Origin: Spirochaetales bacterium
GTDB lineage: Bacteria; Spirochaetota; Spirochaetia; DAHUYW01
Direction: 5' to 3'
Assembly (NCBI GenBank): GCA_027306915.1
Contig: DAHUYW010000001.1
Location: forward strand, 1 to 64,000
DNA: 64,000 nucleotides
The notes under the pieces were generated by a model. The model did no database searches and was not told the DNA's origin. It saw nothing but the letters and a program-made list of their open reading frames with translations. Positions 1-9,546 of this stretch are shown in pieces. Both the position numbers and the translations under genes were made by a program. Positions within the stretch are counted from its first letter, which is position 1, and each line of letters starts with the position of its first letter.

Positions 1-207
1 CCGGTCTTGACTGGGATAAAGGACGGTTGGTCTTCGGAGGTCGTTCAGACTATTCTCACGGAGACGAGAGACCCACCGGTCGACTCAGGGAAGGGTCGCT
101 GACTTTTGCGACCGCTTGATTCAGCAATCGTCGTGTAAGCTCTGTTTCGCATAAGGAACTAGACAGGTGCGTCGTAATCGTCACGTGACTAAATCCCAAA
201 CCCGACA
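1..207. other. Unassigned edge sequence
   Basis: I see no convincing gene, RNA or repeat here. The LuxR-type gene that follows reads leftward and ends at 208, so this stretch lies downstream of it. Confidence 0.4.
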
Positions 208-1443
208 TCACTCCCCCTTGATCCTCCTCACCAGCTGCACTCGGTTCTTCACTCCGGTCTTCATGTAGATGTTATAGAGGTGCCGCTTCACGGTCTCGGT
301 GGAGATGAAGAGCTGTTTCGCGATGTCGTTGTTGGACATGCCGAGGGCGACGCAGTCGGCGATCTCGCGCTCCCGGTGGGTTAGGTCGAGACCCGCAGCT
401 GTCGGCTCTTTGAGGGCGACACTGGGAACCGAGATCGGGTCGCCGAGCACGGTTCGAAGGGTCTGTTCGAGGCGCCCCTCATCGTACTTTGCCCGATGCA
501 GCTCGAGGTACAGCTCTTCGGTCTTCCGGAGCTGCTCCTCGTAGTATCGAGCACCCAGGTGAAATAGGCCGAGAAGGCGCCGGGGAAGCGACTGATTCTC
601 GTAGCGTATGTCGAAGAGGCAATGGGGCGCCTCGTAGATCTCGCCCGGAACGAAGACCGGGGTCCCACGAATTCGGAGCTCCCGGACTATCAAGAGGGCG
701 TTCGCGTCCTGCCTGTGCACGACGGTGTAGTCACGGCCGAACGTATCCCCGCTTCCGTCGAGAGTTCGAAGGCGTATCCACTTGCCGAGGGGCTCTCCGA
801 AGACGGCGACGCCCTCGTCGTTGTATTCGTAGTCGTCGGTGCCCAGGTCGTAGCAGTTTTCGAGAATGTGTCCCACGGGCATGGAGCACAGCTCATGCTG
901 GGTGACGGCGAACGGCGAGGTCTCGTGCTGCAGTTTCGGAAGCGCGGACATAACTCCGAGGTGGTACCAGCACTCCGATCCAATCGTAAACTTGAGCGCG
1001 ACGTCGCGATTAGGAATCGCATAGCGGAGCCGCGTGTGCCCATGCTCGGTTCGGACGATGCGATACTCGCTCACCTTCGAGGTGCGCGAGATCATCGAAG
1101 GGATGCTCTTGTACGCCACATCGGTCCGCAGGAGCTTCAAGATGATCTTGAAGTAGCCCGGTGCGTTTGTCGTGTGGCTGGCCTGCCCCACTCGGTACCA
1201 GTCGCGGTGGCTGAAGCCTTCCACCGCGTGATGGCAGTTGCGGTAGAGCCTGTAGCTGTCATAGTTATCGATCCAGTTCGCGGTGTTGCGAAGGAAATCG
1301 CCATCGACCCGAAGCCCCTCCAACAGTCGCTCGAGCGGAGCGCCGAGCTCGCCCGCAAAGTACTCGATCAGGTCGACAGAGTTCATACAGCTGGTACGAA
1401 GCTCGCTCGCGAGGGGATGTTGCGCGCGCTCCAGGTCAGTCAT
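208..1443 (-). CDS. LuxR-family transcriptional regulator with a novel N-terminal sensor region
   Basis: About 411 residues. The last 60 residues form a LuxR/GerE helix-turn-helix (LTHREREIADCVALGMSNND, then IAKQLFISTETVKRHLYNIY), so this should be a DNA-binding regulator. The N-terminal 330 residues are not a receiver, PAS or AHL-binding domain that I recognise; they are probably a ligand or protein sensor. The start is set at the ATG at 1443, because an AGGAGG motif lies 6 bases upstream. A longer GTG-type start at 1467 has no such site. The gene is monocistronic and its target is unknown. A degraded exported-protein gene lies directly upstream in the same orientation. Confidence 0.8.
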   Translation of the reverse strand: MTDLERAQHPLASELRTSCMNSVDLIEYFAGELGAPLERLLEGLRVDGDFLRNTANWIDNYDSYRLYRNCHHAVEGFSHRDWYRVGQASHTTNAPGYFKIILKLLRTDVAYKSIPSMISRTSKVSEYRIVRTEHGHTRLRYAIPNRDVALKFTIGSECWYHLGVMSALPKLQHETSPFAVTQHELCSMPVGHILENCYDLGTDDYEYNDEGVAVFGEPLGKWIRLRTLDGSGDTFGRDYTVVHRQDANALLIVRELRIRGTPVFVPGEIYEAPHCLFDIRYENQSLPRRLLGLFHLGARYYEEQLRKTEELYLELHRAKYDEGRLEQTLRTVLGDPISVPSVALKEPTAAGLDLTHREREIADCVALGMSNNDIAKQLFISTETVKRHLYNIYMKTGVKNRVQLVRRIKGE

Positions 1444-2357
1444 AGCTCGCCTCCTCGGATGGACCAAAAAACAAGCAGCCGTCTCTTCTCGAAGTGGATT
1501 TCAAGAGTGAATCGCTTGATGGACCGCGATCATCGCGTCCGCACTGGTCGCTGATTTGGAGAGTTGCGCGATGAGCTAAAGGAGCACTGTCTGATTCAGG
1601 AGGGTGGCCCCCATCGCTTTCTGTGCGCCGGGAAGCCGCCGCGCGACGGCGGGACCGGCGCACCCGTAATCGGCCTGCACGCCGACTCGCAGATCGCGCC
1701 AAGAGGCCGAGAGGAAGCACCGATGGCATCGACTGCGGGGTGCGACCTCTCCGCTTGTCCTGGCGCCGCCACCAACCAGAACGAGTGGAAATACGCTGAC
1801 TGGATCTGGTGATCGCTTGCTCGATCCAGGCCGACGGCCATCCCCGGATGTCGGGTTGTTTCAGCTCCTTGGGGAGGAGGCCAGTCGCAGGCCGATACAT
1901 GAGGGTCAGTTGGGTTTCAGAGACGGTTGCAGACGCGATGTGTTTGAGGCAGATTACGGCAGAGGGCTCAGCAAGTACTCTTCCTGCAACGACTGCGAGA
2001 ACGAAGAGAACAAGCGGCACAGTGAAACGCGTACTATCAAAAGCCCGAGAGCCTCTCATCGCATGGAACCGACCGGTTGGGAACCGGATTACCTCTTCAC
2101 TCTCCAAGTATATGCCGCCTTGCCCGGAATGCAAGAGATAGTCATTAAGTGCTAAAGTCTCTTTCGAACGTTCCGAGAGCCACGAGGCGCTCCGCGAGCG
2201 TGTAGGCCGCGCGCCGGCCGTGAGCGAACCCACTAGCCGCAGGTGGGGCGACACCGTCGTCATCGAGCCTCCGCGCCTTGCCATACGCGCCGACCGAGCT
2301 TAGACTAACGATTGGGACGGCCACGCCGCCTCGAAACTCGCGCAAATGAGGGAAGGT
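1444..2357. other. 914-base region without an intact gene
   Basis: Apart from the possible broken exported-protein gene at 1796-2059, both strands show only arginine-rich or serine-rich shadow frames. It presumably contains the promoters of the leftward LuxR-type gene and of the rightward dehydrogenase gene. I could not pick out convincing -35/-10 pairs. Confidence 0.5.
1796..2059 (-). pseudogene. Possible degraded exported-protein gene
   Basis: A leftward frame starting at the ATG at 2059 encodes a plausible signal peptide (basic start, hydrophobic stretch FTVPLVLFVLAVVAG, cleavage near VLA-EPS). About 55 further protein-like residues follow, and then the frame becomes arginine/serine-rich, shadow-like sequence. 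There is no good ribosome binding site. I read it as the 5' end of a secreted protein gene that lost its frame near 1800. The family is not recognised. It may simply be a chance open frame. Confidence 0.3.
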
Positions 2358-3391
<1,034 letters not shown>

Positions 3392-3395
<4 letters not shown>

Positions 3396-4156
3396 GCAGG
3401 GTGAGCTTCGACTTCTCCGGGCAGACCGCGCTGGTCACCGGCGCGACCAAGGGCATCGGACGCGAGACGGCGCTTGCCCTCGCCCGGAGCGGCTGCGCGA
3501 TCGCGGCAACCGGCCGCTCCCCGGATGAGCTTGAGTCGCTTAAGAGCGAGATCGTGCGGCTCGGCCAAGCTTGCGAGATCTATCCGGCCGACCTCGCCGA
3601 TGCGCGGGCGGCCATCGCCATGGCCGAGCACTTCTGCCGCTTCCTCGATCCGATCTCGATCCTGATCAACAACGCGGGGGTGAGCTACCCTGAGTCCCTC
3701 GTGGATCTCGAGGTCGACCACTGGAATGCGACGATCGACGTGAACCTCCGCGCCCCCGCCCTCGTCGCCAAGGTCGTCGCGCGGCAGATGGCGCGCCACC
3801 GCGCGGGGGCGATCGTCAACGTTGCGAGCATGGCAAGCGCAACCGCTTTGCCTGAGCACGCGGCCTACTGCGCGAGCAAGTTCGGCCTGCACGGCCTCAC
3901 CAAGGTGATGGCCCTCGAGTTGGGGCCTTCAGGTATTCGCGTCAACGCGGTGGGGCCGACGGTGGTGCTTACCCCCATGGGGGTGCAGGTCTGGGGCGAG
4001 CCGGCGAAAGGCGACCCGATGAAGGCGAAGATCCCCCTCGGGCGCTTCGCCGAGGTCCACGAGGTGATCGACGCGATACTCTTCCTCGCCTCGGATGCCG
4101 CGTCGATGATCACCGGAGAGCTGCTCCTCATCGACGGCGGCTACACGGCGCAGTAG
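3392..4156 (+). CDS. SDR-family oxidoreductase, L-xylulose reductase-like
   Basis: 254 residues, a classical short-chain dehydrogenase: cofactor motif TGATKGIG at the N-terminus, NNAG, catalytic Ser and YCASK, and the closing motif [11 protein letters not shown]. The segment [11 protein letters not shown]...IPLGRFAEV is characteristic of dicarbonyl/L-xylulose reductases and tetritol dehydrogenases. It starts at a GTG overlapping the stop of the upstream polyol dehydrogenase (GTGA). The two enzymes probably interconvert a polyol and a ketose, for example xylitol with D- or L-xylulose. The exact substrate cannot be read from the sequence. Confidence 0.85.
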
Positions 4157-4554
4157 GCGGGCCGTCGCCTCACGGCCATTGAATCTCAGCCGCAGCACGG
4201 GCAATGAATGGCCTGTGCTTGTTCGATTGAGAAAGGGAAAGAGTCCATGCCTGCGGCGTTGATGTTGACGCAGGTCCGGCTCTGCCGGTTCCCGTCTCCT
4301 GCACGCCAAATCTTCCAAGCCAATCGAACGAGATCCTTGTTGCCGCAGAGCCGTTGAGCTTAAGCTTCTCCCCTACGGTGACTAGCGCCTCCTCGTTTTG
4401 CGGGGGCAGCGGCGCGGGTGGCATTGACATCAACCCCCAACGCATCATGCTCGTCAATTCGAGTGTCAAGGCGACCGCGAGCGAAATCTCATCCGGACAA
4501 GGGCCCCACTTCGCGATGTTCTCAACTGTCAGAGAAAAGCCGCGAGGGACGAAG
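4157..4554. other. Intergenic region downstream of the SDR gene
   Basis: No gene supported. A short hairpin (GGCCGT-N6-ACGGCC, about 4159-4176) lies just after the SDR stop but has no T-run, so it is at best a weak terminator. The rest looks like decayed sequence leading into the hicB remnant. Confidence 0.5.
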
Positions 4555-4779
4555 ATGAAGTACAAGATTGCACTCGAGGAATGCGAGGAAGGGTTCAGCG
4601 TGCACGTTCCTGGTCTTCCGGGATGTTGGTCACAGGGAACTATAAAGATGCGGTGCGGGCGTTGCGCACAGCCGGTTTCCGTGTGCTGCGCCAGGGGAAG
4701 CATGTTGTGGTGCTGGCCTGTCCCTGGAGGCCTTCCGAAAGCTTCTGTGAGTACCAGAGAGGTGGAACGGCGCGCTTGA
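4555..4779 (+). pseudogene. Collapsed hicB-hicA toxin-antitoxin remnant
   Basis: The ATG at 4555, with GAGGG 7 bases upstream, opens a typical HicB antitoxin N-terminus (MKYKIALEECEEGFSVHVPG, then LPGCWSQG). At about 4638 this family's similarity stops. A second frame then reads VRALRTAGFRVLRQGKHVVV, which resembles the HicA toxin core (L-x-x-x-GF-x-x-x-RQ-x-GSH). The simplest reading is an internal deletion that joined the hicB start to a piece of hicA out of frame. Neither product should work. The HicA part is short, so that half is less certain. Confidence 0.5.
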
Positions 4780-4818
4780 CATGCTGTCGACATGTTTTTA
4801 TGTTATTCACATGTCGAC
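4776..4818 (+). promoter_or_regulatory. vapB-type promoter with overlapping palindromic operator
   Basis: TTGACA (4776-4781), a 17-base spacer and TATGTT (4799-4804) form a good sigma-70 promoter. A perfect 10-base inverted repeat, GTCGACATGT (4786-4795) and ACATGTCGAC (4809-4818), overlaps it and runs into the antitoxin start codon at 4811. This layout fits autorepression by a VapB/VapC-type complex. The predicted transcription start falls at about 4811, on the ATG itself. Confidence 0.65.
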
Positions 4819-5041
4819 TATGATTCAGATTCGCAATGTCCCCGACGAGCTCCACCGCCGACTCAAGGCAAGGGCCGCGCTAGCGGGCATGTCGCTGTCC
4901 GAATACCTGCTGCAGGAGATCAAGCAGACCGCTGAGCGACCAACTTCAGGCGAGTTGCGTCTCCGGTTGGAATCTCGCGCGAGGATGACACCTTCCGTTC
5001 CTCCGGCGGAGGCGGTTAGGCACGAGCGCGATACGCAGTGA
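4811..5041 (+). CDS. VapB/FitA-like antitoxin (ribbon-helix-helix)
   Basis: 76 residues. MIQIRNVPDELHRRLKARAA followed by LAGMSLSEYLLQEI is the FitA-like ribbon-helix-helix DNA-binding head. The charged C-terminus should wrap the toxin. The start at 4811 has no Shine-Dalgarno sequence and coincides with the predicted transcription start, so the mRNA may be leaderless; the next ATG at 4820 is the alternative. The stop overlaps the toxin GTG by 4 bases. It should neutralise the adjacent PIN toxin and repress the promoter. Confidence 0.85.
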   Translation: MSTMIQIRNVPDELHRRLKARAALAGMSLSEYLLQEIKQTAERPTSGELRLRLESRARMTPSVPPAEAVRHERDTQ

Positions 5042-5430
5042 TCGTCCTCGACGCTTCGGTGATTCTGGAGGTGCTCCTTCGCACGCCGGCAGCGACTTTG
5101 TTGGACGGTCGGCTCTTCAACCCACACGAGACTCTCCACGCTCCCCATCTCATCGACATCGAAGTCGCGCAAGTGCTTCGCCGCTACGCAATGAGGCGAC
5201 AGTCGGAAACTGAGCGCTGCCGGGAGGCACTGAGTGATTTGGCTGATTTTCCGCTGAGCCGATACTCACACGAGCTCCTTCTTCCCCGAATATGGGAGCT
5301 CCGCGCCAACATGACCGCGTACGACGCAGCATATGTGGCGCTCGCGGAAGTTCTCGAGGCTCGACTGCTGACTCGCGATCACGGTCTTGCACATGCTTCA
5401 GGGCACCGTGCAACCATCGAGCTTGTGTGA
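5038..5430 (+). CDS. PIN-domain ribonuclease toxin (VapC family)
   Basis: 130 residues, the usual VapC length. Conserved acidic residues of the PIN fold are visible: VLDASV at the start, a Glu in DIEVAQ, AYDAAYVALAE, and LLTRDHGLA near the end. VapC toxins are Mg-dependent RNases that cut tRNA or rRNA; the specific target cannot be predicted. Translation is coupled to the antitoxin through a GTGA overlap. All catalytic acids appear present, so the pair looks functional, unlike the hicBA remnant just upstream. Confidence 0.88.
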   Translation: MIVLDASVILEVLLRTPAATLLDGRLFNPHETLHAPHLIDIEVAQVLRRYAMRRQSETERCREALSDLADFPLSRYSHELLLPRIWELRANMTAYDAAYVALAEVLEARLLTRDHGLAHASGHRATIELV

Positions 5431-5454
5431 CCCAGTCGGGGCGAGGGGCGCGCC

Positions 5455-5916
5455 CTACTTCGCGAAGTAGCCCATGATCTGTCCCTGCGCGAGGATGTGT
5501 CCCTGGAGCGCCGGAACGACGGCCCGCTTGTCGGCGCGCGAGTCGAGCGAAAGGGTAGTGTCGAGGGCGTAGAGCCTGAAGTAGTAGCGATGCTTGCCCG
5601 AGGGCGGACAGGGGCCGGTGTAGCCGGTTGCCCGCATGCCGTTCACCCCCTGGACGGTCCCGTCGGTGAGCTTGCTCGCGGCCGGCTCGATGCCGCCGGG
5701 AAGCATTCGGACCGCAGGCGGGATGTTGAAGATCACCCAGTGGACGAAGGTCCCCGAGGGGGCGTCGGGATCGTCGACGATGAGCGCAAAGCTCTTCGTT
5801 CCCGCCGGAACGTTGTCCCACGCGAGCGGTGGCGAGCTGTTCTCACCCTTGCAGGTGTGCCTCGCCGGAATCGTCTGCTCGTTCGCGAAAGCGGTGCTCG
5901 TGACTTTCAAGGTCAT
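5455..5916 (-). CDS. YbhB/YbcL family (Raf kinase inhibitor-like) protein
   Basis: 153 residues with the PEBP fold signature: SSPPLAW, the DDPDAPSGTFVHWVIFNIP block, and GPCPPSGKHRYYFRLYALD. Members are small cytoplasmic or periplasmic proteins with an anion/phosphate pocket. The bacterial role is poorly defined. The start at 5916 has an AAGGAAG site upstream. No signal peptide is visible. It is a single-gene unit, convergent with the vapBC-type pair. Confidence 0.88.
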   Translation of the reverse strand: MTLKVTSTAFANEQTIPARHTCKGENSSPPLAWDNVPAGTKSFALIVDDPDAPSGTFVHWVIFNIPPAVRMLPGGIEPAASKLTDGTVQGVNGMRATGYTGPCPPSGKHRYYFRLYALDTTLSLDSRADKRAVVPALQGHILAQGQIMGYFAK

Positions 5917-6050
5917 TGTGCTCTTCCTTTTGATGGAAATTATACGACTCAGCCGCGGAGCTGTAAACGACGGCGGGGCGCGACACGCGGCCTCGAGATC
6001 GCCGGACGGGCGCGTGGCGGGTGCCGGCGCTTACGCCGCCCGAGGCGCGC

Positions 6051-7097
6051 TCACCTCGCCGGTCGAGGCGGCACCTCGTTCGTGAGGATGACATCGCCGG
6101 TGAAGTCCGTCACCGTGACCGTCGAGGTTCCCTTTCCGATCACCATGGTCACTGGGCCGCCTGCCGGGGCGCGCTCTACCTGCACCGGCTTTCCGCGGTC
6201 GAAGAGGCGGTTGACCGAGAGCCTTCCGGAGTAGGTTGTCACCTCGATGCGCGGTTCGGCCTCGGGCGCCAGGTGAAGGAGGACAAGCCCGGAAAGCGAA
6301 TGGACCGTGAGGTGGGCGCCGGGGGCCGGCCGGCACCAGAGGTAGATCGCCCCGGCGATCGAGGAGAGGCGTCCCTCGCGAAGAAGGGTGTCGACGGTGC
6401 GGATCTCGCCCTCAGTCGTCTGAACATCGATCTTCGGAAAGGCGCCTCGCAGCTCGATCGGGCCGCTCACCGTCTTCACGGCTACGTCGGGAAGCTGCCC
6501 GTAGACGAGCACCCTTCCGCTTAAGGTCGCCGCCTTCAGGGAGGGCGCGACCGGCGGGCGGGGAACCAGCTCTCCGGAATCCATCGACGGATCGGGGCGC
6601 GGTCCGAGGGGATCGGAAGCGGTCACGAAAATCTGCCCCGTGACGCTCGAAAGAGTGACCGGCCCCTGCATCCCGTCGACCCTCTGGCTTGCGCTCGTCG
6701 AGTCGATAGCGAGGGTTCCATGGTAGGGTGCGTTCACGACGAGCCGGGCGCCGACATCGGCATTCGGTTTCAGGCCGTCCGGAACCGCGACCGAAACGAT
6801 AACTCCGTCGGCCCGCTGCTCGAGGCGCACCCCAGCCACATCGCGGCCCGCGCTCCCGGTGAGCCTCACCGCAGGCTGCGGCCAACCGGTCACCACCACG
6901 CTTCCGGCCGAATCGCCGATCTGCACGACTCCGAGGGGATCGGCGTAAACGCTCCGCGGTCCGATCGGCTCGGCAGAGACCGCCGCTGTGGCCGAGGCGA
7001 GAAGCAGGGCGAAGGCCCCTGCACGGGCAAGGGCGCCCCCCGGGGCGCGCCCCCACAGCCGCAGGCCACCGAAGGTCGCTCGACCCGATCCGCTCAT
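6051..7097 (-). CDS. Exported DUF4097-type beta-helical protein
   Basis: 348 residues with a signal peptide (AGAFALLLASATAAVSA) and then short repeating beta strands of the type VSGPIELRG, TTEGEIRTVD, SSIAGAIYLW and YSGRLSVN. These are characteristic of the DUF4097/adhesin-like beta-solenoid. The location is probably periplasmic or surface, and the function is unknown. The start overlaps the stop of the upstream hydrolase lipoprotein gene (ATGA), so both are expressed together. The N-terminal 25 residues before the hydrophobic core are unusually long for a signal peptide. Confidence 0.7.
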   Translation of the reverse strand: MSGSGRATFGGLRLWGRAPGGALARAGAFALLLASATAAVSAEPIGPRSVYADPLGVVQIGDSAGSVVVTGWPQPAVRLTGSAGRDVAGVRLEQRADGVIVSVAVPDGLKPNADVGARLVVNAPYHGTLAIDSTSASQRVDGMQGPVTLSSVTGQIFVTASDPLGPRPDPSMDSGELVPRPPVAPSLKAATLSGRVLVYGQLPDVAVKTVSGPIELRGAFPKIDVQTTEGEIRTVDTLLREGRLSSIAGAIYLWCRPAPGAHLTVHSLSGLVLLHLAPEAEPRIEVTTYSGRLSVNRLFDRGKPVQVERAPAGGPVTMVIGKGTSTVTVTDFTGDVILTNEVPPRPAR

Positions 7098-8467
7098 TCG
7101 AGCGCCTTCGAGAGAAAGCCGACGAGGGAGCTTACCAGCGCGGGCGCAAGGGGTAGCTTCGGATCGCTGTAGGTGGCGAGGTTCTCCTCGCGATTCTCGG
7201 GCGCCTCCACGAGAACGTGGTTCATCCCCTTGACGATCTCGAGCTGCGAGCCGGGCGCGGCTTCGTGCAGCCGCTCGGCGTCGCCGACGTCGATCTGGAG
7301 GTCGGTGGTTCCCTGGACGATGAGCACGGGAACGCGCAGCTTCGCGATCTCCGCGCTCGGATCGTAGCGGAACCAGGAGATGAGGTAAGGCTGGACGCTC
7401 GGGCGGAAGAGAGCCATGAGCCGCGGATCGACCTCCGCTACAGTCCGCCCTGCGACAAGGCGGTCGATGATCCGGAAGGCCTCGTCGCGAAGCGGCTCGG
7501 GCTGCCCGGCGAGCTGCCGCTTCAGCACCACGTCGGCCGGGGCCCCCGCGCCCGCGATCGAGACAAAGGCAGCCGCGCCGGCGCGCCGGGCGGCGATCAT
7601 CCCGATGAGCGATCCCTCGCTGTGGCCGATCACCGCGACCTTCGTGAAGCGGTTGTCGCCGGCGAGCAGCTTGATCCAGGCCACAGCGTCATCGATGTAG
7701 GTGTCGAAGCGCAGGGCCGCCTCTTCCGGGGCCGCCGCAGCGCTCTCGCCGATCCCGCGCTTGTCGTAGCGTACCGACGCGAAACCCGCCTCTTTGAGCG
7801 CGACGGCGAGCTTCTTCAGGCTATCGTTTCTGCCCGCCAAGAGCGGCGAGTTCCCGTCGCGGTCGGTGGGCCCGGAGCCCGAGATGAGGAGGGCGACCGG
7901 GAAGGGTCCCCGTCCCTTCGGAAGATCGAGCGTGCCGTAGAGCGAACCCGTGGCCGTATGGAGCTCGATCGCCGTGCCATCGCGCTCGACGGGGGCGGCA
8001 CCGGGAGCCTCCGCCGCCTTTCCCGCCTCCGCCGCCTTACCCGCGCCGGCCCCCGAGAGCTTGAAGGTGCCGCGCGCCGGCCCCTGCGAGAAGTCGCCCG
8101 CGATCACTCCCGCGGCGAGGGTGCCGGTGAAGTGGGCGACGTCGGAGCCGGCGGCGAGCGAGAAGGTGATCCGGTCTCCTGCGACGACGACCGTGCGCAA
8201 GGGAAGGCCGTGTACGGCTTGACGGGGTATGTCGATGGTTCCGCGGAAGGAGCCGCTCGAGTCGCGGGTCAGATGGATCACAATCGGCATCGATTGCGAT
8301 CCGACCGCTATGGCGCCGGCCCAATCGCCGACGAAGGCCGACCGCGCGGGCGGGGCCGATGCGGCCGCGGCGCTCCGCGCCGCGGGTCCGCGCGTCGCAC
8401 ACGAAACCAGGGCGACGAACAGGAGGGCTCCCCCGATGGTGATGAACGCCGAATGCCTTTGCACCAT
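7094..8467 (-). CDS. Alpha/beta hydrolase lipoprotein
   Basis: About 457 residues. The start at 8467 gives a lipoprotein signal (ITIGGALLFVALVSC) with cysteine at the lipobox; a longer GTG start at 8506 would bury it. The N-terminal 120 residues form a small beta domain (VGDWAGAI...GTFKLSG). The C-terminal 320 residues are an alpha/beta hydrolase with the oxyanion strand LISGSGPTDRDG, a YDKRG motif and nucleophile elbow GHSEGS. The catalytic acid and His probably lie in VQGTTDLQI and GMNHVL. It resembles serine aminopeptidase S33-type esterases. It is encoded 4 bases overlapping the DUF4097-type gene. Confidence 0.82.
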   Translation of the reverse strand: MVQRHSAFITIGGALLFVALVSCATRGPAARSAAAASAPPARSAFVGDWAGAIAVGSQSMPIVIHLTRDSSGSFRGTIDIPRQAVHGLPLRTVVVAGDRITFSLAAGSDVAHFTGTLAAGVIAGDFSQGPARGTFKLSGAGAGKAAEAGKAAEAPGAAPVERDGTAIELHTATGSLYGTLDLPKGRGPFPVALLISGSGPTDRDGNSPLLAGRNDSLKKLAVALKEAGFASVRYDKRGIGESAAAAPEEAALRFDTYIDDAVAWIKLLAGDNRFTKVAVIGHSEGSLIGMIAARRAGAAAFVSIAGAGAPADVVLKRQLAGQPEPLRDEAFRIIDRLVAGRTVAEVDPRLMALFRPSVQPYLISWFRYDPSAEIAKLRVPVLIVQGTTDLQIDVGDAERLHEAAPGSQLEIVKGMNHVLVEAPENREENLATYSDPKLPLAPALVSSLVGFLSKALE

Positions 8468-8607
8468 GCCCCATTGTTCCCTCTCGGCGGCCCCGCGTCT
8501 ACCCACTCTTGCGCGAGTGCCTCAAGGCGTGGCAAAATGACTCCGGTGGGACACAGTGCCGCCCCCTCCTTTGGCTGCAAGCGTGTGCACTTCGCGGAGA
8601 AAACCTC

Positions 8608-9480
8608 ATGCCATTGCTCCTCGTCCTCTTCTCGGGGCTGCTGGGCTCGCTCTTCGGTCTCGGCTACAAGTACAAAACCCGATACGGCTGCGACCATGAC
8701 CGGCTCATCGTCTTTCTCTCAGGCTCGGCGACGCTCTTCGCGCTCGCCTGCATTCCGCTCTTTCACGAGCCCCTCTTCGATCGCGAGGCGCTCCTGCTGG
8801 GCCTCCCCTTCGGCGTCGCCAGCTACATCTCGACGCTTCTCTACCTCATCGTGATCGAGCGCGCCCAGCTCAACGTTTCGTGGACGGTTATCCAGTTCTT
8901 CGTGGTCATCCCCTTCCTCATCAGCGTCATCGGCTACGGCGAGCGCCTCGATCTCGTTTCCATTCTTGGCATCGTCCTCATCTTTGCCTCGATCGTGCTC
9001 TTCGGCCAACGCCGCCGGGGGCCGCAGGAGGGGGCGATCAAGGATCGGCGTCTCTTGGTCAGGCTCCTTCTGTCGACCCTCTTTTCCGGAATCGGCAACT
9101 CGATCCCCAAGATCTACACCGCGTCGGTGAGCCATTCAAACCCTTTCGCGCTGCTCTTCTGGGCAAACCTCTGGTATCTGGCGAGCGCTCTCGTCGTGGC
9201 GGGCTTCAAGGGCCGCCTGGGCAAGCTGCAACCCACCGCCGCCACGCTGGGGATAGGGAGCTGGATGGGCATCACCTCGGTCATCGGGATGGCCGCGCTT
9301 ACCGTCGCGCTCCACTCGCTCGGCGGGGCGGTGGCCTACCCCATACGAAGCGTCGTGAACATCGTCGCGGTGTACCTTCTCTCCTTTGCGCTCTTTCGCG
9401 AGAAGGTGACGGCGATCGAGTCGGTCGGCGCCGCCACCGCCCTCGCGGGGGTGGTCCTCGTCTCATCGTCGGTCTCCTAG
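8608..9480 (+). CDS. DMT-superfamily (EamA-like) transporter
   Basis: About 290 residues with roughly ten hydrophobic segments in two halves, the arrangement of drug/metabolite transporters. The start at 8608 (MPLLLVLFSGLLGS) has a GGAGA site 8 bases upstream; an upstream GTG extension has no membrane-like character. Substrate unknown. It is divergent from the hydrolase-DUF4097 operon. Confidence 0.8.
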   Translation: MPLLLVLFSGLLGSLFGLGYKYKTRYGCDHDRLIVFLSGSATLFALACIPLFHEPLFDREALLLGLPFGVASYISTLLYLIVIERAQLNVSWTVIQFFVVIPFLISVIGYGERLDLVSILGIVLIFASIVLFGQRRRGPQEGAIKDRRLLVRLLLSTLFSGIGNSIPKIYTASVSHSNPFALLFWANLWYLASALVVAGFKGRLGKLQPTAATLGIGSWMGITSVIGMAALTVALHSLGGAVAYPIRSVVNIVAVYLLSFALFREKVTAIESVGAATALAGVVLVSSSVS

Positions 9481-9511
9481 CCCCCGGCCAAGCCTAGGAC
9501 CGCCTCCATTG

Positions 9512-9530
9512 CGCGGGAGAGGGTCCCGCG
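9512..9530 (+). terminator. GC-rich hairpin after the transporter gene
   Basis: CGCGGGA-N5-TCCCGCG forms a 7-bp stem between the transporter stop and the next gene. There is no T-run, so it could act as a weak or Rho-assisted terminator or as an mRNA-stabilising hairpin. Confidence 0.35.
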
Positions 9531-9546
9531 GTAGGATGGGCGGGTG

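Noticed and set aside
7217..8854. 545-codon open frame on the plus strand
   Set aside because: Antisense to the alpha/beta hydrolase and overlapping the transporter gene; no recognisable domain.
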